Source of the DNA: Niastella sp. OAS944 | GTDB taxonomy: Bacteria; Bacteroidota; Bacteroidia; Chitinophagales; Chitinophagaceae | Assembly (NCBI GenBank): GCA_024809215.1 | Contig: JANUBW010000005.1 | Coordinates: 248,001 to 312,000, forward strand | Reading direction: 5' to 3' | Length of the DNA: 64,000 nt | In this document: positions 18,957-27,745 of the stretch, piece by piece | How the letters are laid out: each line of letters starts with the position of its first letter | How positions within the stretch are numbered: the first letter of the stretch is position 1 | Made by a program: the position numbers and the translations under genes | The notes under the pieces: generated by a model | What the model was told of the DNA's origin: nothing | What the model saw: only the letters and a program-made list of their open reading frames with translations | Database searches by the model: none

Positions 18957-19002
18957 CCTCCCCACCCGATAGCTATCGGATACGGGGAGGATTTTTTATT
19001 TT
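18957..19002 (+). terminator. Strong rho-independent terminator with nested palindrome
   Basis: Outer stem CCTCCCC (18957-18963) / GGGGAGG (18984-18990), inner perfect palindrome CCGATAGCTATCGG (18966-18979), then ATTTTTTATTTT. The T-tract is only on the plus-strand side, so it ends a plus-strand transcript crossing the repeat region. Confidence 0.85.
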
Positions 19003-19327
19003 GTGAATTTATTTTTTTTGTTATTTTCGTAACGGAATCCTTACCTTCGGTTCCAGGTAAGAGATAGACTGGTAAACAACAACCTCCCGACCAGAATTAT
19101 CGGTATAGCTTCTGATTGTAGATTTTATCTTTTTGAATAAGACGTGATTTGTAAATACTTGAACTTCCTGTTCAATTAAAATATTCCTGCTACAATGCGT
19201 GTGTATTGCATTGAGCAAGGTAAACGATAAACGTTACAGAATACAATAAGTCGGCACGCACAGGAAGCAGTACTGGAGTTTCGGTATGTGTGAAGTACAG
19301 CCTGAAATTATAGATTGCTTCTAGGCA
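19003..19327. other. Gap with one doubtful minus-strand frame
   Basis: A 65-codon minus-strand frame lies at 19021-19218 (ends YLEPKVRIPLRK). Its second half looks protein-like, but there is no promoter, recognised family or flanking context, so it may be chance or a gene remnant. Nothing else is recognised here. Confidence 0.3.
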
Positions 19328-19364
19328 ACAAGCCCTGTTTTTGCGCAGGGCTTGTTTATTTTTG
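19328..19364 (+). terminator. Terminator overlapping a -7 promoter element
   Basis: A 10-bp stem ACAAGCCCTG / CAGGGCTTGT (19328-19337, 19346-19355) is followed by a T-rich tract. The tract contains TATTTTTG (19357-19364), a fit to the TAnnTTTG -7 box, and the ATG of the next gene is 4 bases later. Termination of an upstream transcript and start of the next are thus compressed into 40 bases. Confidence 0.6.
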
Positions 19365-19368
19365 TGAA

Positions 19369-19773
19369 ATGGAAAATCTTACAGGCAAATGGGGCGGAAC
19401 ATACATGTATACTTTATCCCCGGCTGAACAGTTAGAAGATATTCACCCCGATGACGTGGAAAAGCTAATGGGCTATACTTATATAAGAAGTCTTCATGAA
19501 TGTATTGCTGATAATGGCAACTTTATAACAATAGCCTTTGGTGATGATTATCAATTCAGGGTCAAAAGGTCAATCTTTATCCCTGTAAATATCGTTCCCC
19601 AATTTAAACCTTTTGAAAAAGTAAAATTTATGAATACCAAAGGGGTGCTGGAGTTTGGGGAGATCAGGGGTGTTCATTGGCACAATAACAACAGAATATT
19701 TTACTACGATGTAATGGTCAATGAAATCATGAAAGGGAGAAGATATTATGAAGAAGACCTGGAACTGCTATAA
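19369..19773 (+). CDS. Hypothetical small protein beside the toxin locus
   Basis: 134 residues from ATG 19369. No signal peptide or membrane segment. Beta-rich and acidic, for example GKWGGTYMYTLSPAEQLEDI and FMNTKGVLEFGEIRG. Family not recognised. Position at the end of a toxin/immunity cluster, and the fact that its 3' end plus terminator is partly duplicated at 20711-20786, suggest it belongs to the mobile pool of small cytoplasmic immunity-type proteins. This is inference. It faces the minus-strand SUKH gene. Confidence 0.7.
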   Translation: MENLTGKWGGTYMYTLSPAEQLEDIHPDDVEKLMGYTYIRSLHECIADNGNFITIAFGDDYQFRVKRSIFIPVNIVPQFKPFEKVKFMNTKGVLEFGEIRGVHWHNNNRIFYYDVMVNEIMKGRRYYEEDLELL

Positions 19774-19820
19774 ATACAGAAAGGGTGGCTAATTTGTTAG
19801 CACCCTTTCTGTTTTACTTA
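19747..19820. repeat. Copy 1 of duplicated gene-end plus terminator
   Basis: Covers the last codons of the 19369 gene (YEEDLELL and stop) and a hairpin: arms ACAGAAAGGGTGG.. and ..CACCCTTTCTGT at 19776-19812. It acts as convergent terminator for that gene and the SUKH gene. The diverged copy 2 is at 20711-20786. Confidence 0.8.
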
Positions 19821-20255
19821 ATCTTTTCGAAGGCTGTTAATAAACTCTTCAAAGCTGTTTGCAATTTTTCGTACAGGCTCAGCTGATACCATGCCAATAA
19901 CATCATAATATATGCAGCCGTTATCGCTTTCGCCAATGGAAACATAAAACGATCTTCCCCCGGGATCGGTGGCAAACGGTATCAAATCATTGCGACCAGC
20001 GCCTTCCTCTTCATCCCTTACTACAGGCAATATCATTTCTATAGAGGCATTTCTGTTTTCCTGTAGCGGCAAAAAATCATTCACCGTATATTGGTCGAGG
20101 TATTTGTGTTCCTCAGTTGTTGTTCCGCCATAGGTTAACAAAAACGCTTTTAAATATTCTGGAAAAATAATATCGTATTTCTTTTCGAATGCCGATATTT
20201 CATCAGATGAAGTACTAACGCCATCAAATTTAAATTTAATAGTAAGCTCTTTCAT
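19818..20255 (-). CDS. SMI1/KNR4 (SUKH) family immunity-type protein
   Basis: 145 residues from the ATG at 20255 (an in-frame ATG 13 codons upstream is possible). SUKH hallmarks: EISAFEKKYDIIFPEYLKAF near the start, LLTYGGT, then LIPFATDPGGRSFYVSIG and IYYDV, ending FEEFINSLRKD. SUKH proteins commonly neutralise secreted nuclease and nucleic-acid deaminase toxins of neighbouring cells. It is the last gene after a 1607-aa toxin-like gene, a candidate immunity gene and a broken gene on the same strand, which fits an accumulated immunity array. Confidence 0.9.
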   Translation of the reverse strand: MKELTIKFKFDGVSTSSDEISAFEKKYDIIFPEYLKAFLLTYGGTTTEEHKYLDQYTVNDFLPLQENRNASIEMILPVVRDEEEGAGRNDLIPFATDPGGRSFYVSIGESDNGCIYYDVIGMVSAEPVRKIANSFEEFINSLRKD

Positions 20256-20265
20256 TAATAAACCT

Positions 20266-20707
20266 TTATTTTCTATCATTGAACCATGCTTCAAACCACC
20301 CTGTTTCTTCTTCTATCTTTTCTATTTCTTCCAGCGTAAATATCCAGTCATAAATAGCGATCACATGTTGTAGACATATTCGCAGGTAGGCTAAAGAAAA
20401 ATCATAACATACTCTGGACGGTGTATTATCTGTGCCTGCCAGCAGAAAATGGTTTATTCCATTTTTTTCTCTTTTGGGTCGCCGTTTCACTCCAGTCTTT
20501 TTCATGAACATCCATTAAGAAATATTCAAAATCGTCCTCTTGTTTTCCAAAATATCGACGAAGTTCGATGTCCTGGATCTTACCATTGCTTTTTAAAGCA
20601 TTTTCACTGAATGCACAATAAAGATTAGCTTTTAATGCGGCTAACATTATATTTTTAAATGTCTCTTCCTGAGAAGGGATGGTATTTGATAATATTGCTA
20701 ATGCCAT
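20266..20707 (-). pseudogene. Hypothetical protein split by a frameshift at an A7 run
   Basis: Two overlapping frames, 20707-20426 (93 codons) and 20511-20266 (81 codons), read as one protein of about 146 residues if one base is removed at the seven-A run near 20461-20467. The first half has CAFSENALKSNGKIQDIELR; the second continues NHFLLAGTDNTPSRVCYD and ends GWFEAWFNDRK. Either a decayed gene, programmed or transcriptional slippage, or a sequence error. No family recognised. It lies within the region bracketed by the duplicated terminators, so it is probably part of an immunity cassette. Confidence 0.65.
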
Positions 20708-20710
20708 TTA

Positions 20711-20786
20711 TATGAAGTAGATGTTGAAAGCTATAAAAACAGAAAGGGTGGGTTAATTAAATAGCCCCCCTTTCTGTTTTAGTTAC
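20711..20786. repeat. Copy 2 of duplicated gene-end plus terminator
   Basis: Aligns with 19747-19820 by eye at roughly 75%: TATGAAGTAGAT and GCTATAAA match the 3' codons of the 19369 gene, then the hairpin ACAGAAAGGG..CCCTTTCTGT (20739-20777). On the minus strand the hairpin is followed by five T and terminates the immunity gene at 20796. Confidence 0.8.
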
Positions 20787-20795
20787 TGTTACCAA

Positions 20796-21080
20796 TTATT
20801 CTTTTGGATATTTTGTTTTGTCGTCAAAATAATCCGGTGGTATTGACGATGTGAATGTTTTATCAAAAGCCTCGCATTGCCTGCCATAGTTAGCGCCTAA
20901 TTGAAAGATATCGAAATCAGAGGCCTTTTCATATACTACAACAGCAAAATTCACTTCATCCCTTACAAACCGTGCAAGTTCAAAATCTGTTTTATAAATG
21001 CTATTATACCAATCAATTGTTTGTTGCAGCATATACGGTTGATTGGTAATAATGTTAAACTCTTTTTTATTTTGCTCCAT
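20796..21080 (-). CDS. Candidate immunity protein for the deaminase-like toxin
   Basis: 94 residues from the ATG at 21080, overlapping the 3' end of the 1607-aa toxin-like gene by 14 bases, which implies translational coupling. Small, soluble and acidic, without a signal peptide (MEQNKKEFNIITNQPYMLQQ). No family recognised. A small cytoplasmic gene overlapping the end of a polymorphic toxin gene is the usual position of the cognate immunity protein. The role is inferred from position only. Confidence 0.7.
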   Translation of the reverse strand: MEQNKKEFNIITNQPYMLQQTIDWYNSIYKTDFELARFVRDEVNFAVVVYEKASDFDIFQLGANYGRQCEAFDKTFTSSIPPDYFDDKTKYPKE

Positions 21081-24000
21081 TGACCAATACAAGTTTTATG
21101 TTAGGAAACATTTCATTAAACTGCTCTATAATATTCCTGCACGATTTACAATAATCAAATTCAGATACGATCTTTAACTCGCCCCTTACGTCTGAATAAA
21201 CTTTGCCCAATTTAGCATCAGCTTTTAATTGCTTTGCGAGCCAGTTCAGCATTTTATACTCGGAACATACGTTTCTTAAAAACTTATTCCCGTCTTTACC
21301 TACCACTTCAAGTGCGTTAAAGATCTGGGGCTCCCCTATAGCCACCGCCCCGCTGCTCCATACCGGTTTAACATCCGCATCTACTCCATTTATTTTGCCG
21401 GTCATGTAAGCATGATTTCCGGCATTCCCTTTATTTTTTGCAATTCTTGCTTTGGCTGCCTGCTTCTCTACGTTTGCTGCGTTATAACTATTATTTATTT
21501 TCATTCCCAAATCGTCGGCCTTCCTTTCAAACACTTTAAGCACACCAGGATCAGCCTGATCGGTTATTTTATATACACCTCTGACAATTGACCCATTTTG
21601 TTCGGTTACGACAATAACGTCAAAATTATCGAAATAACTTTTAGCACCATCCACTATTTCTTTTTCTGTTTGTATTATCCCTTCCACTGTACGGGCGCTA
21701 ACACCCTGTCCTACAACTCCGCTTTTTCCCGCACCAAAACCAACAGGCGCCATAGCATCAACTGCTTCCTGTGAGAAATAGCGGTTACCCACAACAGCGT
21801 ATTCTTCTCCGTTAATCACTTTTTTCGGATAATCACTCCAAAACGCCCATTGTGGATCTGGAGCAATTTCAGATGCATTATTCGCAATGCCGGTTTCTTT
21901 TTCAACACCTTTCATCATCTCATCCAATTTCCCTTCCAAATCATCAGCCAGGGCCATTTCCTTTTTCATCTCCTTCAATATCTTTCCCTGCTTGTACAAC
22001 TTACGAGCGTACAACCCAATTTCTGTGCCTATACCACCTAAGCCATAATATAATTGAATGGTATTCCAGGTATCCAAAAATGCCTTACCCTCATCTGTTT
22101 CGTTTAATTTGTTGACGAGAAAATCATTCACTACAATATCGCCCAGGCCCATTCCCAGGTCTACGATCGCCTTTGTTACACGTAGTGCTTTTTCCAACTT
22201 GGTTGCAGCCTGCATAGCTGCTGTTATCTCACCTACCCCTACTGCTAACAGCGCAACATCTAAAGCGAACTTTCCGCCCTGTAGTAATCGCCGGTTATTT
22301 TCTTCATTAAAGATCGCATAAGCTAATAAGGCAGGTATGGGCATTTTGTTGCCCTTTATAAAATTAACTTTTTCGTTTAGTTTAAACGGACTTTTAAAAC
22401 ATACCCACACATAATCTGTGGCCTTAAGCCCTTGCGCCGATTTAAGATCATTGGTGAGCTGCGGCCGTGTTGATAATGTGATAGTCCCATTTTCATCAAT
22501 TGTCTCTTTTGCCGTATATCCTGTAAACAATCCTTCTTTGAACGGCACAAACTTATCTGTCAGGATCGCGGTTTTAAGATCGAATCCTATGGGCCGGGGA
22601 AATTTTGCCAATACCACTTTACTCAGCCACATGATCATTTCCCTGAACTCATCACCATCCACATCGGTAAACAATTCTTGCAACCGGCTTCCTTTACTCA
22701 ATATTTCCAGCCATTCTTTTCGTTCTTTATCGGGTACTGTTGTCACCAGTCTCGTAGCTATCTTATCGCCCAGGTTCCAGGTATGCAGGTTGCCATCGTT
22801 CAGGATCTTCAGTACGCTATCGCGCTTCGAATTATTAAGCGCTAAATAATCCTTGTCTTCAAACTTCCATAATGTCCATATGATGATCTTTTCGCGGATC
22901 TTGCTTTGGTTCGAAGGTTCGGCATACCATCTGCGGGTAAGCGATAATAAGGCTTCCCTCCTGTTCTTAATGGCAATAAGGAATGCAGCCAGGTCTTTTT
23001 GGAACTCGTCAACAGTACTTAAACTAAAGCCCATTTCATACAACCCACGTTCCTGATCGCTTGCACCTTCCCATGCCTCTTTCAGGTATTCATTCCATAT
23101 TTCTACTTTAACGCCATCCAGGGCTTTGGCAATCCCCAAGGCAGTTGCATTATCCATCGTCCTGCTTGACATTAGGTCGTCAAAAACCTCGCGTGCAAAA
23201 GGTTGACTGATCTCATTTACTACTTCATAATTGCCCTCTTTAGGCAGCCAGCCTTCTTTATTATTGGCAGCATCCAACTTGTTCAACTCATCTATATTAA
23301 CGGTGCCATCTCCGTTCCTTGGCGCTTTCTGTAACAAGGTTGCGTTATAAAACCCTATAAACTGATGGGTGCCAGGTACAGTGATCAGCATATATTTCTT
23401 TCCACCTACCTCAATGCTGTTACTTGTTTGGTTCTTGCCATTTAGGAACTGGATCTGAATGCCGTAATTGAATACGAATACGTTCGATGGCAAACTGAAA
23501 TTGCTGAACGCTTCGGCCACGGTTTCGGCCAGCGTGCTCAGTAAGGCCATTTCTTTTTGGTCTGCCTCAAACTTTTCAAGCACATAAGGACAAAAGCGTT
23601 CATTATTGTCGTTCCATTTTGCTGTATTGCCCGTTGCCCAGTCTTCAATGGTAAGGTCTGTTTTGGTTGTAGCGGCTTCGTCTATTTCCTTTTCAGTATT
23701 ACCGAAGAAGGCTTCATCGGCCTGTTTTTGGGCTATTTTAGCCTGTAAGCTTTCGGCATATTTATTCCAGTCTGTTTCATTACTGATCTTCGATTTAAGG
23801 TATTCGGTAAGCGCTTTTTGTTTTTGCTCACTGAGCGATCGTATACAGGCCGGCAATGCAGCTGCATAACCCTTTACATCGTTGTCGTTATATGGGCCAT
23901 GTTTTGCCAGCGCATTTATGGCTTCACGCTCATTAATAAGCGAGGCTATACTGGTTTGTAATTCTTTTACATAACCCGAAACAATGGCTTTATACAGTTT

Positions 24001-25890
24001 ATTCCTGGTAAGCCCCAGTTGCACCAAAACCCCTTTGCCAATATTATTACTCAGTTTCTCCAACAACGGTTCCACCTTCTTTAACGTTGTACGCAGTTTC
24101 TTTTCGGCTGCAGCGTCATTAGAGGGGTCTTTATCTTCCAGGTCCTGCATGGCCGCTTTTACTTCGGCCAGCGCTGCCTGCACATCTTTACGCTCCCGAT
24201 CGTTATATACATAGGTATCTTCCCATACACCGTCGCTTATGCCCAGTAGTTCTTTTGCAAAATCTTTTATTTCACCCAATGAACCGGTCTCAAAGTCGGG
24301 CATTTTTTCGGTCCAGTTCTTAATGGTCTCTACATCATCCTTTACTTTGGTGCGGTCTTTTATCCAGGCATCAATACCATCGGTAAGCGCCACTACTTCG
24401 CCCTGGGTTAGCTGAAGCTTGTCATTAATTTGTACATCGGCAAATTTTACATTCAGCCTCATCCCTAATAATGGTGTGGCCACAGCGCCATACCCGCTAA
24501 AGCGGCCATTACCGCCCGATACTTCAAGCAGCTGCATATCAAAATTGCCTACCCGCACCACCATGCCTGCTATGGCACTGTTCAATGGCTGTCCGGCTAT
24601 ATTTGCTCCCATACCGTTATTGGCGGTGTCGTTTTTGCCGCATTCGTACACGCGTTTGGGCATGGTAGTAAATACCGCCGTTTCGCTCCAGCTGCCATTA
24701 ATGCCCTTCATCACCGGCTGCACACGCGCCTCGTAGGTATTTTCAGGTTCCAGGTTAAACAAATGGAACAGGGTATCGGCAACGTATTTTTTGTTCCATT
24801 CATAGGTGTCGGTTTTGGCGTCTTTGGCTCCCTGTTTGCGGTATTGCAGGTTCCAGCCATCTAATGACTGCGTATTGCTTATATGCCACCACCATTTGCC
24901 ACTACGCTCACCAAGCGACTCAGCCAGCAACTCGGGTTTCCCAATATTATTCACCACAAAAGGATCAACGCCGCCGTAGGTAAACATACAGGCAAGGCTG
25001 TACCCGTTATTTTGAAAAGCATCGCGGCCATCTTTATCATATGCCTGTACACGCCAAACATATTGCATACTATCCTGCAAACGGGGCTCGCCGGGGCCAT
25101 ATACCAACATGGCGTTATCGGTAGTAACACTATAAATAGGTTTACTGCTGCGAACGATGTATTCGGCATTGCTACCTGCAGGCCGCACTTCAAACAACTC
25201 GAACCGGTAACCTGTACCCGATGAACCGGTTACAAATGAAGGTGTATTTCGGATGCTCCAGGTAAAAGTTAAAAATTGCGGATCTTTTCTTTCTACCCGG
25301 CTATTGCAAAGCGGATAGTTAAGCAGGGGCGCTTCTTTTTTCTGAAAGAAGAAGATGTTACAGCCATCGTTACTAATGGCTACATCATCGCTGCGGTTAT
25401 AATCGTATGCGGTAACACAAATGCGATAGGCCCCTTCGGGCAATGCTTTTGTACGTTCATAATTATCACGACTGAACCCGTTTAAAAACTGCAGATGGTC
25501 CGAAACCAGGTATTCATTCAGTTGTGTTCCTGTAATGATCTGCGGCATACCGGGCAGAATTGTTATACCCGAAGGCCGGTAAGCAGGATCGGTTTGCATG
25601 ATCACCTGTCCATTCAACTCAACTTTTAACCGAAGCCGCACGGTATATGAAGGCACAGTAAGATCGTTCAGCGTTAGTATTACCCGCAGTTTATCATTAC
25701 CGGGGGCTGAATAATCGGCCAGGTATACACTATATGGCGGTATCAGCTGCAACGAAGCCGTTACCGGATGTATGGTTTGAGCACCGGCGTTGTTTACGCT
25801 GAACAGCCCTGTAATAATCAGTATGCAGTAAACAATCCAATTCAGTACCCTTCTTTTTGTTATCATACGGATATCGTGACTAAGGTTCAT
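21067..25890 (-). CDS. Giant exported polymorphic toxin with C-terminal nucleic-acid deaminase-like domain
   Basis: 1607 residues; the start could also be the ATG at 25866, closer to the signal peptide (WIVYCILIITGLFSVNNAGA). Residues about 35-430 are an Ig/FN3-like secreted region of the type often named TANFOR in Bacteroidota. About 430-1150 is a large helical region. A hydrophobic stretch near 1240-1330 and a pre-toxin-like segment (YAVVGNRYFSQEAVDAMAP) follow. The end has the zinc deaminase signature: CSE (1542-1544) and C1581-x-x-C1584 in SEFDYCKSCRNIIEQF, as in the BURPS668_1122-like toxin deaminases. Predicted to deaminate nucleic acid in a competing cell. Last of five large genes; immunity gene overlaps its end. 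Confidence 0.85.
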   Translation of the reverse strand: MNLSHDIRMITKRRVLNWIVYCILIITGLFSVNNAGAQTIHPVTASLQLIPPYSVYLADYSAPGNDKLRVILTLNDLTVPSYTVRLRLKVELNGQVIMQTDPAYRPSGITILPGMPQIITGTQLNEYLVSDHLQFLNGFSRDNYERTKALPEGAYRICVTAYDYNRSDDVAISNDGCNIFFFQKKEAPLLNYPLCNSRVERKDPQFLTFTWSIRNTPSFVTGSSGTGYRFELFEVRPAGSNAEYIVRSSKPIYSVTTDNAMLVYGPGEPRLQDSMQYVWRVQAYDKDGRDAFQNNGYSLACMFTYGGVDPFVVNNIGKPELLAESLGERSGKWWWHISNTQSLDGWNLQYRKQGAKDAKTDTYEWNKKYVADTLFHLFNLEPENTYEARVQPVMKGINGSWSETAVFTTMPKRVYECGKNDTANNGMGANIAGQPLNSAIAGMVVRVGNFDMQLLEVSGGNGRFSGYGAVATPLLGMRLNVKFADVQINDKLQLTQGEVVALTDGIDAWIKDRTKVKDDVETIKNWTEKMPDFETGSLGEIKDFAKELLGISDGVWEDTYVYNDRERKDVQAALAEVKAAMQDLEDKDPSNDAAAEKKLRTTLKKVEPLLEKLSNNIGKGVLVQLGLTRNKLYKAIVSGYVKELQTSIASLINEREAINALAKHGPYNDNDVKGYAAALPACIRSLSEQKQKALTEYLKSKISNETDWNKYAESLQAKIAQKQADEAFFGNTEKEIDEAATTKTDLTIEDWATGNTAKWNDNNERFCPYVLEKFEADQKEMALLSTLAETVAEAFSNFSLPSNVFVFNYGIQIQFLNGKNQTSNSIEVGGKKYMLITVPGTHQFIGFYNATLLQKAPRNGDGTVNIDELNKLDAANNKEGWLPKEGNYEVVNEISQPFAREVFDDLMSSRTMDNATALGIAKALDGVKVEIWNEYLKEAWEGASDQERGLYEMGFSLSTVDEFQKDLAAFLIAIKNRREALLSLTRRWYAEPSNQSKIREKIIIWTLWKFEDKDYLALNNSKRDSVLKILNDGNLHTWNLGDKIATRLVTTVPDKERKEWLEILSKGSRLQELFTDVDGDEFREMIMWLSKVVLAKFPRPIGFDLKTAILTDKFVPFKEGLFTGYTAKETIDENGTITLSTRPQLTNDLKSAQGLKATDYVWVCFKSPFKLNEKVNFIKGNKMPIPALLAYAIFNEENNRRLLQGGKFALDVALLAVGVGEITAAMQAATKLEKALRVTKAIVDLGMGLGDIVVNDFLVNKLNETDEGKAFLDTWNTIQLYYGLGGIGTEIGLYARKLYKQGKILKEMKKEMALADDLEGKLDEMMKGVEKETGIANNASEIAPDPQWAFWSDYPKKVINGEEYAVVGNRYFSQEAVDAMAPVGFGAGKSGVVGQGVSARTVEGIIQTEKEIVDGAKSYFDNFDVIVVTEQNGSIVRGVYKITDQADPGVLKVFERKADDLGMKINNSYNAANVEKQAAKARIAKNKGNAGNHAYMTGKINGVDADVKPVWSSGAVAIGEPQIFNALEVVGKDGNKFLRNVCSEYKMLNWLAKQLKADAKLGKVYSDVRGELKIVSEFDYCKSCRNIIEQFNEMFPNIKLVLVNGAK

Positions 25891-25899
25891 AAGAATAAT

Positions 25900-25929
25900 A
25901 TGCTAATGTGCTAATTTGCTAATGTGCTA
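25900..25929. repeat. Iterated word GCTAATGT, single arm
   Basis: Four direct iterations of (t/g)gctaat lie in the 57-base gap between the barrel gene and the toxin gene of the operon. No complementary arm is seen. Confidence 0.65.
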
Positions 25930-25947
25930 TTAAGCCAGCAGCATGTT

Positions 25948-27717
25948 TTAAAAACTAAAATTGTAACCCATTGTTACCGTTAACTCTGAAAACTGAGGAC
26001 GGGGAACTACTGCCTGTTGATGCAGGTAATTAACTGCTGCATTTAAACTATGCCGTCCTGTTACTTTTTTATTGTTGGTTATACCGCTGCCATTGGGCGT
26101 TGGGTTACTTTGCGCCTGTGGCGTAAACGAGGCCTGCAGTGCATTGTTCCATACACCGTTGCGGGTGGTAACATTATTTACCGTTGATCTTGTTATGTTG
26201 TAAGCCGAAGTGGCATTCAGCCTGAGCTTTTTCTTAAGCAATGTTTTTGCTGCGCTAAGGGAAGGACCGGTAAACCAGGTGCGTGCGCCCGGCATATCCT
26301 GCACATAATAATTGCCGCCGGCTGTTAGCGAAAGGTCTTTTTGCAACTGGTTAAATGTATACCCGGCATTGGCGGTGTAGAAATTGCTTTTCTGCGGTTC
26401 GGTCCCCTGTTGTGAAGGCTGTGCATCACCTGCCAGCTGGTAATTGAGGGTTAGCATTATTCCGTGCCTTATATTTTTATCACCAAACTGATAAGCCACC
26501 ACGCCGTTATAGCTGGTATTTACCTGGTAAAAGTTGAGTGAATCGAGCGGATTACTAAAATAAGGATCGTATACGGGCCGCACTCTTGTAAAGGTGGTAA
26601 AGTTGGAATAAGATCCATTTACCATCCAATGCTGATTTGGTATAACGCTGATATTACCGCTGCCCACCCATCTGCGGGTAGTAGTGGTTTTTGTATTATC
26701 GAGGTTGTTATCCTGTATACCTGCATTGGCCGATATTTGCACCCGGTTATTAAAGAGCTGCACCGAAGGTGCAATGGTAATATTGCGCATATCGTTTACA
26801 AGATTGTAAGCTCCCAATGTTGTATAACCCGGCGCCACTCTTTCGAAACGCATTTGAATACTATAGAAATTACCGGTATAACCAAGACCGGCCTGCAGCG
26901 CATCGAAGTACACTGTAGACGCGGAAGGTGAAAGGAATTGTTTCACTAAATTAAACTGGCCCTGCAAACTATCTTCAGCGCTTTTAACGGCCCGTACATC
27001 GCGGTTAAGTACCGATACCGAATACTCCACATCGGTGAACAGCCGTTTAAAGAACGATTGCCGTACCGATACCGCCACTGCTGTATTTTCACGCGGAGTA
27101 AGCGTGGCATCGGCAGGCACAAAAGGAATGGAGTTTGCATCGTCTTTTGCCTTAAAAAATGAGATGCTATAACTGTTGCCTTTGTCTTCATACCCGGCCT
27201 TCCAGCCCCAGCCCTTGCGTTCAAAAGCGGCGCTGTTATAGCTTTCTTTATTGTTTACATCGAACGGAACAGCTTTTAGTAATGTACCATACATACCTGC
27301 CACACGCCATTTACCCGGACTTAATTCAACCCCGGCCCCATTGAACATATGGCCTGCCAGGGTATAATTACTAAAGGTCATGCTGGTATTGCCAAAGTAA
27401 CCCCGCGCCCATTTATACGATGGTGCAAACTGGAACCGGTTGAACGGCTGGGCAAAATTGCGGCCCTGGTTACTATAGCTAAAGGAGAACGGCATATTAT
27501 AACCGAAAAGGTTGATATTAAGATTACCCTGTAAGAACCAGTTGAACGGATCGCGCCGGGAATCAATTCCATGGGCCATATAGGCCACACTATTGGCGCT
27601 TACCGATCCATTGATCTTTACGCCTTTTTTCACCCCCAGCTCATCAATAGCCTGGGCATACAGTTGCCTGCTAATAAGGCAACACAGAAACAGGGTGAGG
27701 AGTTTGGCTTTTTTCAT
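25948..27717 (-). CDS. Outer-membrane beta-barrel protein of the secreted-toxin operon
   Basis: 589 residues. Signal peptide MKKAKLLTLFLCCLISRQLYAQ, then almost continuous amphipathic beta strands, for example YFGNTSMTFSNYTLAGHMF and VQISANAGIQDNN, ending with the aromatic C-terminal strand LTVTMGYNFSF typical of outer-membrane barrels. No family name is recognised. It sits 28 bases after the SprB-repeat gene and 57 bases before the toxin gene, so it probably anchors or exports its neighbours at the outer membrane. That role is inference from location and topology. Confidence 0.82.
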   Translation of the reverse strand: MKKAKLLTLFLCCLISRQLYAQAIDELGVKKGVKINGSVSANSVAYMAHGIDSRRDPFNWFLQGNLNINLFGYNMPFSFSYSNQGRNFAQPFNRFQFAPSYKWARGYFGNTSMTFSNYTLAGHMFNGAGVELSPGKWRVAGMYGTLLKAVPFDVNNKESYNSAAFERKGWGWKAGYEDKGNSYSISFFKAKDDANSIPFVPADATLTPRENTAVAVSVRQSFFKRLFTDVEYSVSVLNRDVRAVKSAEDSLQGQFNLVKQFLSPSASTVYFDALQAGLGYTGNFYSIQMRFERVAPGYTTLGAYNLVNDMRNITIAPSVQLFNNRVQISANAGIQDNNLDNTKTTTTRRWVGSGNISVIPNQHWMVNGSYSNFTTFTRVRPVYDPYFSNPLDSLNFYQVNTSYNGVVAYQFGDKNIRHGIMLTLNYQLAGDAQPSQQGTEPQKSNFYTANAGYTFNQLQKDLSLTAGGNYYVQDMPGARTWFTGPSLSAAKTLLKKKLRLNATSAYNITRSTVNNVTTRNGVWNNALQASFTPQAQSNPTPNGSGITNNKKVTGRHSLNAAVNYLHQQAVVPRPQFSELTVTMGYNFSF

Positions 27718-27745
27718 CGGTTGTTAAGGTTTAGGGTTAAGGGCA

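Noticed and set aside
19021-19218. 65-codon minus-strand frame as a gene
   Set aside because: The last 30 residues look protein-like, but there is no start signal, context or family; left as doubtful rather than called.
24883-25224. 113-codon plus-strand frame inside the toxin-like gene
   Set aside because: Antisense to a continuous 1607-residue coding frame; many such frames occur opposite all the large genes here.
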